A DNA stretch of 64,000 nucleotides, from NCBI GenBank assembly GCA_904063045.1, contig CAJFCJ010000014.1, positions 1,609,643-1,673,642 of the forward strand, written 5' to 3'. Made by a program: the position numbers and the translations under genes. The notes below the pieces were generated by a model. The model searched no databases. It was not told the DNA's origin and was given only the letters and a program-made list of their open reading frames with translations. Below, piece after piece: positions 11,640-22,626 of the stretch (positions are counted from its first letter, which is position 1; each line of letters starts with the position of its first letter). Source of the DNA: Dimorphilus gyrociliatus. Its lineage: Eukaryota; Annelida; Polychaeta; Dinophilidae.

Positions 11640-12990
11640 GAGAATCAGAGAGACAATTTTTCACAACGATAACCACGCCACCAGATACAATTCTATCCAA
11701 ATTGTTATCCATAATGAACCTAATGGTTGTATTCTAATGATAGCTGATTCAAAGTGATAGTGATAAACGATTTTATATCATATTCAATTATGTTGAATCA
11801 AATATCAGTGAAAGTAATAGCCTAAACGATATTATTATTTTGAAGTTATCAAAATAATGTCGAATACGATGTCATTTACATTATAAATAGGGATAAATGC
11901 GTATGGTTTTATCTAAGGAGATATTCTATTTATTTGTCAAGTAAAAAGGACAGAAAGTGGAACAATTTATTTATGGGCGAAAACTAAGTAAAAGGGCTCA
12001 ACTTTATTTGTAAAATATTCAAGTTCTCTATTCCAGCTTACACGTACAAGAGAAAACGGCGGTATCTCCTCAAGCAGAAGCGACCTCTATCTTCTAAAGA
12101 TAGGTATATATCCGATTCCTAAAACAGACGCTACCGAAACGTAATCAAAGTGAACAGAGTGTTTATGAGATGTTATCGTATGATTTTACAAACTAACAAC
12201 GTCCCTAAGAAATCTCCAGAAGGAATTTCTGCTTGCATGGAAGTATTTGTAATAACCAGTCTTTATATATAATTCTTTGATGTTATTTAATCTTTAAAGT
12301 CAATATCGAAGTATATCTCGATAGAGAGGTGCAATAAACTTACTTGTCTTTATTGGAATGCTATATTCTGAATTTTAATCATTTTTCACATTGAGGTACG
12401 AACTCTTAGTAAACTCATTATTTAAATTGTCTATTAATACCACAACGTCGTCTATAATTGAAAGATTCCATGGCTTGCGGATGCTATTTTAACGTCTAAT
12501 AAACAATTCACGTTTTTTATTAAAGTGGAAGGTACAGTATTTATAAACAAAATGTTTACATGTATATTGTCCAAAGTAGGGATAATGAAAGAAAATCTCA
12601 ACTCTTTCAAACAGAATACTCTAAGTTTAAGAGAGAAGCCGCGTAAGCCTACAATGCAAGTGTCTTTAGGGTAACAATATTAGTTGCTAGCTAAAAACGA
12701 AAATTAGTAAGTATTAGAATGCAATCAAACTGAATAGAGAAATGAAGTAGATAATAGGCTACCATTTTCATTAGATTGATTTAAGGATGGGGTAAGGAAA
12801 TGATAAATTTGTGTGAACAAACAGAGAGCTTAATACGTATCGTGCTTTACCAAAAAAAAACTAAAATAACCGGAAATACATTGGAGATCGAAGGATCTAA
12901 GGACAAAGAACAAAACTTATTGATAGATGCAATGGCTAAAAATAGATTTCTGGGTAAATAGCACAGTAGAGGAAGATGTTTATATCTAAA
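11640..12990 (+). pseudogene. Second decayed Ig module
   Basis: About 11700-11945 resembles exon B (LMIADSK then a stop; KRFYIIFNYVESN; the exon B end AAGGAGATATTCTATTTATT). About 12050-12105 resembles exon C (ending CTAAAGATAGGTATA). About 12455-12535 resembles the end of exon D (AAAGTGGAAGGTACAGTATT). About 12735-12800 resembles exon G (NRLPFSLD, then a stop in place of Trp, then a GGGGTAAGG donor). About 12857-12975 resembles exon H (ITGNTLEIEGSKDKEQNLLI, then a stop). Frameshifts and stops are spread throughout. Confidence 0.65.
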
Positions 12991-14749
12991 ATATTGCTTT
13001 ATCAATAGAGTTTCGACGCTTCTGTATACATTGATATGTTTATTAAAAGTTTAATTGTATTGAGGTGTACACACAACATTTTCCCTACTTTTGCAGTGGA
13101 TATTTGTCTTAAAAGCTGTAATTCTGATATTTTCTACACCTTATTTACTTCTTAAATATTATTCTTCCTTCTATATAAATCTTTATAATATTCATATATA
13201 AATTCTGCTAATATACTCCGTATAATTCTTTACACAACGCCTATTTAAATCTTTTTATGGAAAGTTCAAAATCTTTAAGACTAAAGATAAATTCTTGCTC
13301 TCTTTTTAAATAATAAATAAACATTATATTTTCTTCTAAACAAATAAGATAACCTAATTTAAATGAATTTTTCAGTATTATTAAACTTTATTCTATATTG
13401 TTATGTTGTATATTGATCGTTATTGTTTCTCTAATGAACATACATTACAACTAGAAGAGTTTAATTTCTTCATTTTTTACTTGCAGTTTGAAAGAGTAAA
13501 ACTAAAATTTGGATTTTTTTTTGATATAATGAATTACCTATTTATTACTGGATTTCTATACAGTTAAGACACACTTAAAAGCCAACTAAAACATAACATC
13601 CGGCTTTATCTTTGTATGACTATAGCTATTATAGGACTAAATACATGGAATATAATTGTTTTCCCTATAAACAGTAATTTTTGGAATTAATATATTTTAT
13701 TTATTGAACGAGATCAGATACTTAAAAACACGAAGAAGCCTATTAAAACAACAAAAAAACAGAGAGGAGGATAAAAAAAGCTAAGGTTAACTTGAATCTG
13801 TTCAACTTTTGATGAAAGCTAATGAAAAAAGTCAGTCCTTCTTTTGTCGATTGTATATCCTAAAGGCTCAAGTAGAATTTACAAAACGTAGTATTAATAT
13901 TATGTTTAATACAATCAATTCGTATAATACTATTAAAGACAAAACGAATAGGTTTCTATTTTCAGTTTAGGTGTACCGAAAGCAAGAAAACAACCAAGAC
14001 ATGTATGGATTACTTTCTATATGCTAAATCGTGTTGCTTTTCCTCTTCCTTTCCTTTTTTTATATCTTTTAAGAATATTTCTAAATAGTTAAACATTTAC
14101 ATAGGCCATTCTCATCTAGTAATAATATCAACATAAAGTTTTTATATATGGAAATATAACAGATATTTCTTCTCTTTTTTTAAAAAAAAGAGGTAGTCTA
14201 TTGTTGAATCAACTGACTATGGTTGTGTTTGCATTATGTTGGTAAAGTCTACGAAAGCCTATAACTTATAATAAAATAATTACTATTTCCGTTTTATCTT
14301 GTTTTTTTTTCATTTTATTTAATTTACAAAGAAAATGAATGTCGGAATGGAAGACGAGAGATAGAAGGAAAGTTGAAAGAAATAGAAGAATAATCTTTAC
14401 AATGGAAAGAAGAGAAGGAAAGGGAGCAAAAAAAGAACTAAATACTTGATACTGAAAAACCTTGTACACTTGAAATTCACGTGAAAAACAATATAAATTT
14501 TTTCAATTTATTTTATAGACTTCTTTATTTAGGTCTTTAGAAAACATTGAATAAGACAGTTAATATTTAGTTGATTTATCGTAAACCAGTATTTATTTAC
14601 GTTCTTTGATATAAAAGCCAAAGTTTTCTATTGTATTCATGTAAAGGAAAGAGTTATAAATTGATAATAAACGATGCTAAAAATGCTAAAATTGTTACAT
14701 AAAAGTTAATGTTGAACATATATTTTATTTATTTCTCCTCAATCTCTCT

Positions 14750-14830
14750 GTCTATCTCTTTCTTTCTTTCTTTCTTTCTTTCTCTTCTTTTTCTTTGTCT
14801 CTCTCTATCTCTCTTCCTCATCCCTCACCC
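14750..14830. repeat. Pyrimidine-rich microsatellite (CTTT)n / (CT)n
   Basis: Runs of CTTT from about 14757 to 14785 are followed by irregular CT-rich sequence. Confidence 0.85.
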
Positions 14831-17534
14831 TTCCTATATCTTTGCTTTAAAAACATAAAAGTTATTTATCGTCTGCTATATATCAACCAAATCGACTTTA
14901 GTGAAATTTCAACGAAAGATGCTCATCGTAAAATGAGAAAATTATCGTAATTAAAGCTGTAAAAGAGGTAGCAAATCTTCCAGTATTATCTATATGAGAT
15001 TTCTACTAAGTCCTCTAAACTTCTGGTAAATCTTCCCAAGATAATTTATAAAGGCTCGTTGATAAGGATGATACAAAGCAGTATACGAAGATTCGGATAA
15101 AAGGGACCAACAACAATGACCTTTTTTTATCATCCACTCTATCAACTAAATGGATTTACACGTCCATATTTGATTTAGATTAACAGGAATAAAATTGTTG
15201 TACATATAAACCATTCCATTTGACCTTTTAACCTTTTTCGTATACCCTATTACTAATTTCAATGAAAAGAAGGTAATCTTTAATAGAATAAATATTATAT
15301 AAATTGATGAATCTAAGTGAAATTTTACAATGTTCTTTATTATAGTTTATTCAAAGGTTTCACTTAATAAGGACATGCCATTTTTTTAAGGAGGAAAAAT
15401 CTGGTCTCTGTCACAAATTTAAACCAAAATAACTTCAAACCTCAAAGGGAAAAAAGAGCGGAAAGGAAAGTTTGGTTAAATTCATTTTTATGACACATCT
15501 GTTAATCATCCGGAAGGACAAATGAATAACATAATTGTTAAGCTCGTATGATAATCGCGGAAGGAATTTACAATAATAGGATAAGGATTTGTTTACGGAA
15601 TTGCTCATTAAAGGAAAAGTTACGCAATATATCAGACTCATTAATCATAAAAGCTATGCTTTACTAAATAATACCATCTGTTACTGTCCTTTTTTCTTAT
15701 ATATTTATCCCTTCTCCTCTCCTTTCAAGTAAAACATAAAGAAGAGTATTTTTAACTAAACTCTTTCCATTTGAGTATTATACCGCTTTTTTTGTCTTCC
15801 TTTGTAATCTCTTACAAAGCGTAGGCCTATTTACAACAATAAATACAAAATAAACGGAATAAATTCGGAAAATATATGGACGGTTGAGCAAATATGTATA
15901 AGCCGTTAATTATATGATAATAATAGATTATGGGATATGTATAGTTTTTTCTTTTTACGCTATTATTCAGGAATGAGCAATGCTTAAAAGGTTTTCATTG
16001 ATGGAAAACATAAAAGGGTTAAAGAGTTCTAGCAATCAAAACAATACGCCAAACCCTAATTTATGACCAAAGGCTGTAAATAGTAAACACCATTGAATGC
16101 TCTGGGTCGTTTCTGCTTAGCGGATTACATTAAACTGACTAGCATCCATCAACAAACAAATAAATGGAATTGGAATTTGTCTTATCTATTCTCTCCTTAA
16201 TAACCTTTAAAGTTGTTTATAAATTGATTCAAGACATCAACATTACGAAACGCCTAATTCTTTCATCCTTACACTTTCCCTGTCTGTTTTTAAATGTTTA
16301 TTCTCGTTTATAACAAAACCAATGAAAATCTTCCTTTTAGCCTTGGTCTATTCCATTCCACTATTGGCACATGCCTTGCTTTGTGACAAGCTATTTGTTA
16401 TGTTCTTATAATTCTTATCTACTCGGTATTTTTATCTTTTATGTTTGAATTAGACAGCTGCTAGATGGAGTATACAACTTTTCTTCATCTGACTGTTTTT
16501 ATTATCAAAATGAATTTATAACTTTGATCTCTTTGTCTTATTATCTTTCCCTTCTCCTTGCACTTTTTCTCCTTACAAAACGTAACTTTCCTTTCCATTC
16601 TAATTATGGTATCAAATAATGAATGCGTCTGTTTAGCTTTTCACGGATAAGATAGATAGCAGCATTTTACTATTTTATCTTAAGTCGATAACATGTAATG
16701 AGCGGTTAAAAATACGTTAGGTTCCTTTTTTTATGAATAAGTGATGTATACAATACTTTATAATAGTATTATTCATCTAATATTTTGTTTCTTACTCCTC
16801 ATCCTCCTTCACCACCCCCGCAAAAACTGTTCACTTTCCCTTAAACAACCAAGCGCTTTCTCTTAAGAATAAAGCCTATAGGTTTTTTTTTCAGACTTTC
16901 AACAAACCCGAAGTTTATTTATTAAAGGCCTTCGTCAAGTGCGTTCAAACGAATGGTTCGTTTACTCGAATTATACCTAGATTGCTAGTTCATCTAAGCC
17001 TATATTAATGTTGGACCTCTCTTTCATATTAGTAATTAAAATAATAATAAAAAAGTAAAAATGTTCAAGCATATATTATATAAAATTTTATTACCAACTA
17101 ACTACAATTCAACCGGAAGTTGTTAATAAAAATATAATATAAGGATTTCATATAAAATATACTAAAGATTTATAATGAATTTTTATTATTTAAAATGATT
17201 AATGAATCCGTGTAGAGAACTTTTGCAGCTAACAATGAGAAACAAAAGAGTATCATGTTTGGCGGGAACAAACACCTACCGGTGAAATACGCCACCTACA
17301 CGTTCAATTTCCATTAGATACCGATTGTATAGCGGAGAAGTAACATTGGATAAGCGATTTTTTTATACTATAGTTGATTTTAATACTCTTATTCTACGTA
17401 CTTTTAATATTACGTGAAAAGACTTGAGTTCTATGTAGTCAGAATCTCTGACTAATTTTTAAAATAAGGAATATTTGCAGTTTTCCTTCCTTCTTCACTA
17501 TATTTTTTACAAATATATTTCATATATACAAACT

Positions 17535-17575
17535 CTCTCTCAATATATATATATATATAATATATATATATAAAT
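17535..17575. repeat. (AT)n microsatellite
   Basis: Two AT runs separated by one slip, about 170 bases upstream of the Ig gene start codon. Confidence 0.85.
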
Positions 17576-17739
17576 ATTGTTATATCTTCCTCTCAATTTC
17601 TCTCTTCTACTAAGAGTAAAACAGGTAAGAAATCATAAAATTTGTACTTTGAACGGACGCTTGATAACAAAATTTTTTTACCTGAAAGAAATTTATCGAG
17701 CCGATAAACAATATAAAATACGATAACTAGATCTGACCT

Positions 17740-20700
17740 ATGGATAAGTTTTGGTTTATTCTGCCCTTCATCTTCAATTTTTACCTTTCAGGTTTGTCAT
17801 TTTAATACTATTTCTTATATAATTTATACAGTATAAAAACAAAAATCGTATAATATATATAGATGTCCTGCTACAAGAAATTCAATTTCCACCCACAATT
17901 GTTAACCATCCGGCTCGTCTAAAAGTTTACGCTGGTAGGGAGGATCTTAATATAAATTGTGGAGCGAAAGGTCCTAATGGTGATCTAGTTGGACCAAGCG
18001 GAAAGCTTGATTATGAATGGTACCACAGGAAAAGTGAACAGGATCCATGGGTAAAGATTAACATTATCGGAGAAGCTGGTTGGGCTTGGACTTCTGAGAA
18101 CGATAACGGAAATATCAGAATCAAACAGGAAATTGTTTCAGATGATCGGGCCAAATATTCGGGAGAATATCAATGTATTGTGTCTCTTGACAATCACTAT
18201 AAAGTTAAATCTAGTATTGGTCTACTTGTCTACTACGGTAAGTTAACAAAAATTACATAAATGTCTTCGTCTATGAGAAATCCTTCTTTTATTCTAACAG
18301 CAATTCCTCTCACAAGTAACACTCCTGTTCATTTGGATATAAATCGACACACGCACTTCATTATTGAACCAAAATATATAAAACTTGATTGTAATTTAAT
18401 TGAATGTCAAAATTTTCGTATAAGACCTAAAATTGAAGGCAAACCTGATCCTGGTGTCTTCCGCTCTTCTCGAATGGTTTATGATAGAGAAACTGGTCAT
18501 TTTATAGTAATGCGAGCTGATTCAGAAGATCATAACAGACGATTTCATATACTTTTTGATTTTATTGAATCAAGTGTAGGTGAAACAAATGACCCACGTG
18601 ATATTAGAATTACAGGCGATCAAAGTAACATCAATAACGATATTATTTATCATACAACAACAAATAATAACAACCAGAACGAATTTCATCGTTTTTCTAA
18701 AGAAGATATTTCATTTACTTGTGCCGTAAAAGGAAAGTAAGTATTAGATAAGCTTCAATCCAAATTTCCCAAGATCCTTTTTAAAAACTTCACCTTTTTT
18801 TAGCCCCCTTCCCACTCTAACCTGGTCAAAAGAGAATGGTAATATACCATCAAAGGCTGATAGGAGTGAACGATACCGTCTAAAGATAGGTATATATCTC
18901 AAGAATAACTTTTCACTTTTAAGCAAACATCTAACAGCTCTTTTCTGCATAATTTTACATAATCTTTAAAATCGATATCTATATATAACCCGATAAAAAT
19001 GCGCCATAAATGATTATTTCTTTATCAGCATACTCTGTTGTGAATTTCACTCAGAGTTAGCCTCTACTTTCTATACTGATAATTAAAGAACTCATTTTTC
19101 AATCTATTTTCACCTACTGTGCTACAATTAAGAAATATTACATAATAGGTGATCTTCAACCTGGCGACTCGGGAGTTTATAAATGCTCCATCGGATCTGG
19201 AATTGAAAAAACATTCTCTCTTAAAGTAGAAGGTTCAGTATTTCAGAAAAATAAGTGTATTCTTTCCACATGAACATGTCTTCTCTTCGAAAATAGATTT
19301 CTTCGATTTCGAGGATAAACCTGAAAACCAAAATGCTAGTGTTGGTGACACGAATATACAGTGGAAATGTAGAGGCACGCCTGGCCAGCACAACTATGAA
19401 TTTAACGTTAATGGAGAAAAACCTGGTAAATTGTTATTTATCTTTTCAAGTTTATAATTTGTCATTGAAAACAATCTTTTTCATCATCCAGTTAGTGACT
19501 TTTATGTTGCAAACAACATCATGAAGTTGGAGAAGGTAGAGAGAACTCATGAAGGAGTAATTCAATGTAATATCAATAAACCATCGACAAGGGAAAGTAA
19601 AAGTTCATCAGCCTACTTTCTGGTCTTTGGTTAGTATATTTTAATGTTAGATAAATGGATTACGTTTATATTTATTCATTTCACATTTGTAGATAAAACA
19701 ACAATAACTGCTAAAAATGAAGCTGAAATTAATGTTACTCAGGATATGGATGAGGTTAAACTAGAATGTAAAGTTTCAGTAGATGGTAGATTGCCATTTT
19801 CACTAGAGTGGTATAAAGATGGGGTAAGAAAATAAGAGATTTTCTTTTAGAATTGGATAGATTAATACAGTATATTAATATATATTTTATGTTGTTATAG
19901 AAAAAACTAGAGATAGATGGAAACACATTCAAGATCGAAGGAGCTGATAATAAAGAGAAGAATCTAATAATTGATGCAAAAAGTAAAAGTATATTCGGTA
20001 GATACCGATGTAAAGGAGATAATGGATATTCTGAAGATTTTTCGGATGAAATTTTGTTGTATCAAGGTGTTCCAACACCAGCTCGTAAGTTTTCAAGTGA
20101 AATTTATGTGTTTAGTTATCTTTGAGCATGTAATTTTTTTTCAGCTGTTGTGCAAAAAAGTGCATTTCCTTGGTGGATATTTGCAATAATAGCCGGGGCT
20201 CTTATATTCTTTATTGTCGTTTTATGCATTTGTTTATATATACAGGTAAGTTTTTGCTATTAACGTGCGTTGTTTTTTTTTAAGTAGGTCAAATGGCCTT
20301 GTTTTTAAGTTTGTCATATGACACTAGTGATTACGCATTCTTTTAGATAAGAAACTTTGTTTTTAAATGCTTTTTTTAAAAAATCGTATATCTTGCTGAT
20401 TAGTCGAATATTTGAAATTTTGTGATTTGTTTTTTTTCTGTTCTATAGAGAAACAAAGGTGAGGAATACAAAGTCGACTTATTGGAGAGAAAACAAGGAT
20501 TGGATCCTGAAGCTGAATTAAGAGCAGAAGATTTTAAAGAGTATCAAAGACCGTAAGTGTAATCTTTTATATATTTACTATATCGATAAATGTAATCATT
20601 TATTATAGGGATGATTCGAAACCTTTGTATGATGAACCATTCAAGATTCATACATCGGAGGAATCTCTTGAGGAATACGGAGAGGAAATTCGTGAAGATG

Positions 20701-20762
20701 GATCATTTATTGGCGCTTATAAACCTCCGAGAAATAATTATAATAGAGACACAGACGTCTAG
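17740..20762 (+). CDS. Five-Ig transmembrane protein with neuroglian/L1-type cytoplasmic tail
   Basis: Exons 17740-17791, 17863-18237, 18301-18736, 18804-18889, 19149-19232, 19297-19425, 19492-19629, 19693-19823, 19901-20084, 20145-20245, 20449-20552, 20609-20762 encode 657 residues. Order: signal peptide (1-17), five Ig-like domains (about 19-540), transmembrane helix (about 546-571, WWIFAIIAGALIFFIVVLCI) and an 85-residue cytoplasmic tail. The tail starts RNKGEEYKVD and ends with EDGSFIGAY (FIGAY at 640-644), matching in order the neuroglian/L1CAM tail (RNKGGKY.. to EDGSFIGQY), whose FIGQY motif binds ankyrin. The last residues DTDV fit a class I PDZ ligand. Unlike L1 family members it has five rather than six Ig domains and no fibronectin III domains. 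Likely an adhesion or recognition receptor tethered to ankyrin-spectrin. Confidence 0.88.
17863..20084 (+). repeat. Five-Ig module, copy 3
   Basis: The ectodomain of the transmembrane gene has the same exons, phases and near-identical introns as copies 1 and 2. Small differences include an extra segment (CTCAAGAATAACTTTTCACTTTTAAG) in the intron after exon C. Confidence 0.85.
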
Positions 20763-20845
20763 TTCTCCATAGTGTTCTTAATTGACTATTTTAATTGTTA
20801 AAGTACTTTAGCGTAATAGAATACAACATTTGAGTTTTTACTTTT

Positions 20846-22085
20846 CTATTTAATTCCGCAATTCCTCATTGTTGGAACCTTGCAATTTCCTTTACCAGCT
20901 GCGTTCCATACTTCACCTTTGTATGAAGCGATTCCTTGTTCATCTATTTTCAAATCCGGTTGTATAGCTTCCCAAATCTTCTTCTTAGGGTTTAACAATG
21001 CATCCGCGTCGCCAGGGTATGCGTCGACGGTTACACGATCACCAATGTTAACTCCCTCTGGTGGAATGATAATTTCCACTTTTTCAGGAGTTGAGGCACA
21101 CATAATCATTCCTTCGGATAAAATTCCTCTCATTTTGGCTGGTTTCAAGTTTGTCATAAATATGGCAATCCTATTTTTCATCTAAAAAATTTTATTGCGA
21201 CTGATTACTTTTACGTGTTCAATAAAAGAAAATTATGGTATCCGAACCTGTTCTAACGGAACGTGCTTAACTAAACCGGAAACAATAGTACGTGTTTCCG
21301 AACCAAAATCAACAGTTTCAACGTAGAGACTGTCAGCATCTGGATGCTTTTTGACATCAACAATCTTTCCTATTCTCATACTTAATCTTGAAATATCTAA
21401 TTTTTCAACAGTTGTAGGTGCTGCTGTTTTTCCACCCTTTTCTTTGGGTTTTTTAGGCTGTTTTTCAGCTTTTTTATTCTTTTCATTTCCTTTAGCTTCA
21501 GGGGCATCTCCTGCCTTTTCAACTTGTTTTTCAGAAGCTTTTCCACATGGTTTTGGTTGTTCCAACACAACAACAGGTCGTTGAGAAGGTATAGGTACTT
21601 GTAAGACTACAAATTTAAATAAGCAATATTAAGATGGAGTAAAATTAAAAGAATCTTAAGAACTGACTTCCGCTATCGATTTGAAGCTTTGTTAATGTAT
21701 TTTTCAGCTCTTGAACTTCTTGTTTTAAACTTTCGTTTTCATTTATCAATTTTTCTTTAGTAGAATTGCTACAAACCGAGACATTTCCTGAAAAATTAAT
21801 TATAATACTTATTACATTTGTATAGTTTTAATAGACAAAGTAGAAATACAAACTCGATTTTATAAATTCCACTTTCTGACGCAATTGAAGGAGTAATGCT
21901 TCTGCTTCGTCAGCTCTTTTTATCGCTCTCGCCAAAGCTGAAAATTTTGGAAAGTACTTGAATTGGAGTTTATATTTTCTAAGTATATTCCTTAAAAAAT
22001 CATTAATGACTGGAAATCGCGTTATTTTCGTCGCACCTAAGCTAAAAGACCTTAGTATCAATGACATACCGTTATCACTGGCCAT
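20846..22085 (-). CDS. AIMP1: Aminoacyl-tRNA synthetase complex-interacting protein 1 (p43/EMAPII precursor)
   Basis: Minus-strand exons 22070-22085, 21854-21937, 21668-21787, 21248-21606, 20846-21181 give 304 residues (human about 312). The N-terminus is a heptad-rich helix ([20 protein letters not shown]), as in AIMP1, which docks to the multisynthetase complex. A Lys-rich linker follows, then the tRNA-binding OB-fold: [29 protein letters not shown], and the C-terminal EMAPII part [15 protein letters not shown]. The family scaffolds arginyl- and glutaminyl-tRNA synthetases and binds tRNA. Intron 1 (21938-22069) is 132 bases with no in-frame stop, so the unspliced form would add 44 residues; I prefer the spliced form because MASDN joined to ALARAI matches AIMP1 N-termini. 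Confidence 0.93.
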
Positions 22086-22626
22086 TTCACGTACACGGTT
22101 CGACCAAGAAGTATTCTAACTATTTTCAAGCGATTGTGTGGTGTCCTAATAAAGCGCAAAAAAGTTGAAACTTCAAATATTAAGAAATGGAAAAACTACT
22201 TTCAGACATAATCTATTGTTTAAATGATAGAAACAGAATCATTGTATCAATTATTCAAAGATAAGAAAATCTTGAATTCTTAAATGTATTAATAAAACGA
22301 AAAACTTCAATTCAACTCAAAATGGCATTGATAGTTAAATTTCTTTTTACTGCAGGAATTAACCAGACAGCTGTGTTATCACAGTACAAGAAAATAGGTA
22401 GAAAATTTAGAAGTTAAGGCTAAATATAATAAGCACAAGTTAAATACGTTCCTTTAGTGTCTCGAAGTAATTTAATCTATAGCGGTTTAAGTATTACCCA
22501 CTGTTACTTCAACTATTTTAAGCGTATACAATAGTTGTAGAAAAGAAAAAAGAAAGAGATAAGAATGTTCAGACCGGCCATCACAAAGTAAAGGCCGTTT
22601 CGAGGCGTAATTAAATCTCGGCTCAT
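22086..22626. other. Intergenic spacer between two minus-strand genes
   Basis: No coding exon seen. It probably holds the AIMP1 promoter and the 3' UTR of the carrier gene. Confidence 0.5.

Larger units (their letters stand above)
13011..17739. other. 4.7 kb gene-free stretch upstream of the transmembrane Ig gene
   Basis: I found no coding exon with splice signals on either strand and no convincing tRNA. It is AT-rich with short low-complexity runs. The right end presumably holds the promoter of the gene starting at 17740. Confidence 0.5.

Noticed and set aside
14266..15641. Short minus-strand frames at 14266-14469 and 15435-15641
   Set aside because: No exon signals, no recognisable protein, AT- and pyrimidine-driven composition.
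21828..22085. Single-exon AIMP1 N-terminus with an extra 44 residues
   Set aside because: Good donor and acceptor flank the insert, and the spliced N-terminus matches AIMP1 better; kept only as a possible retained-intron form.
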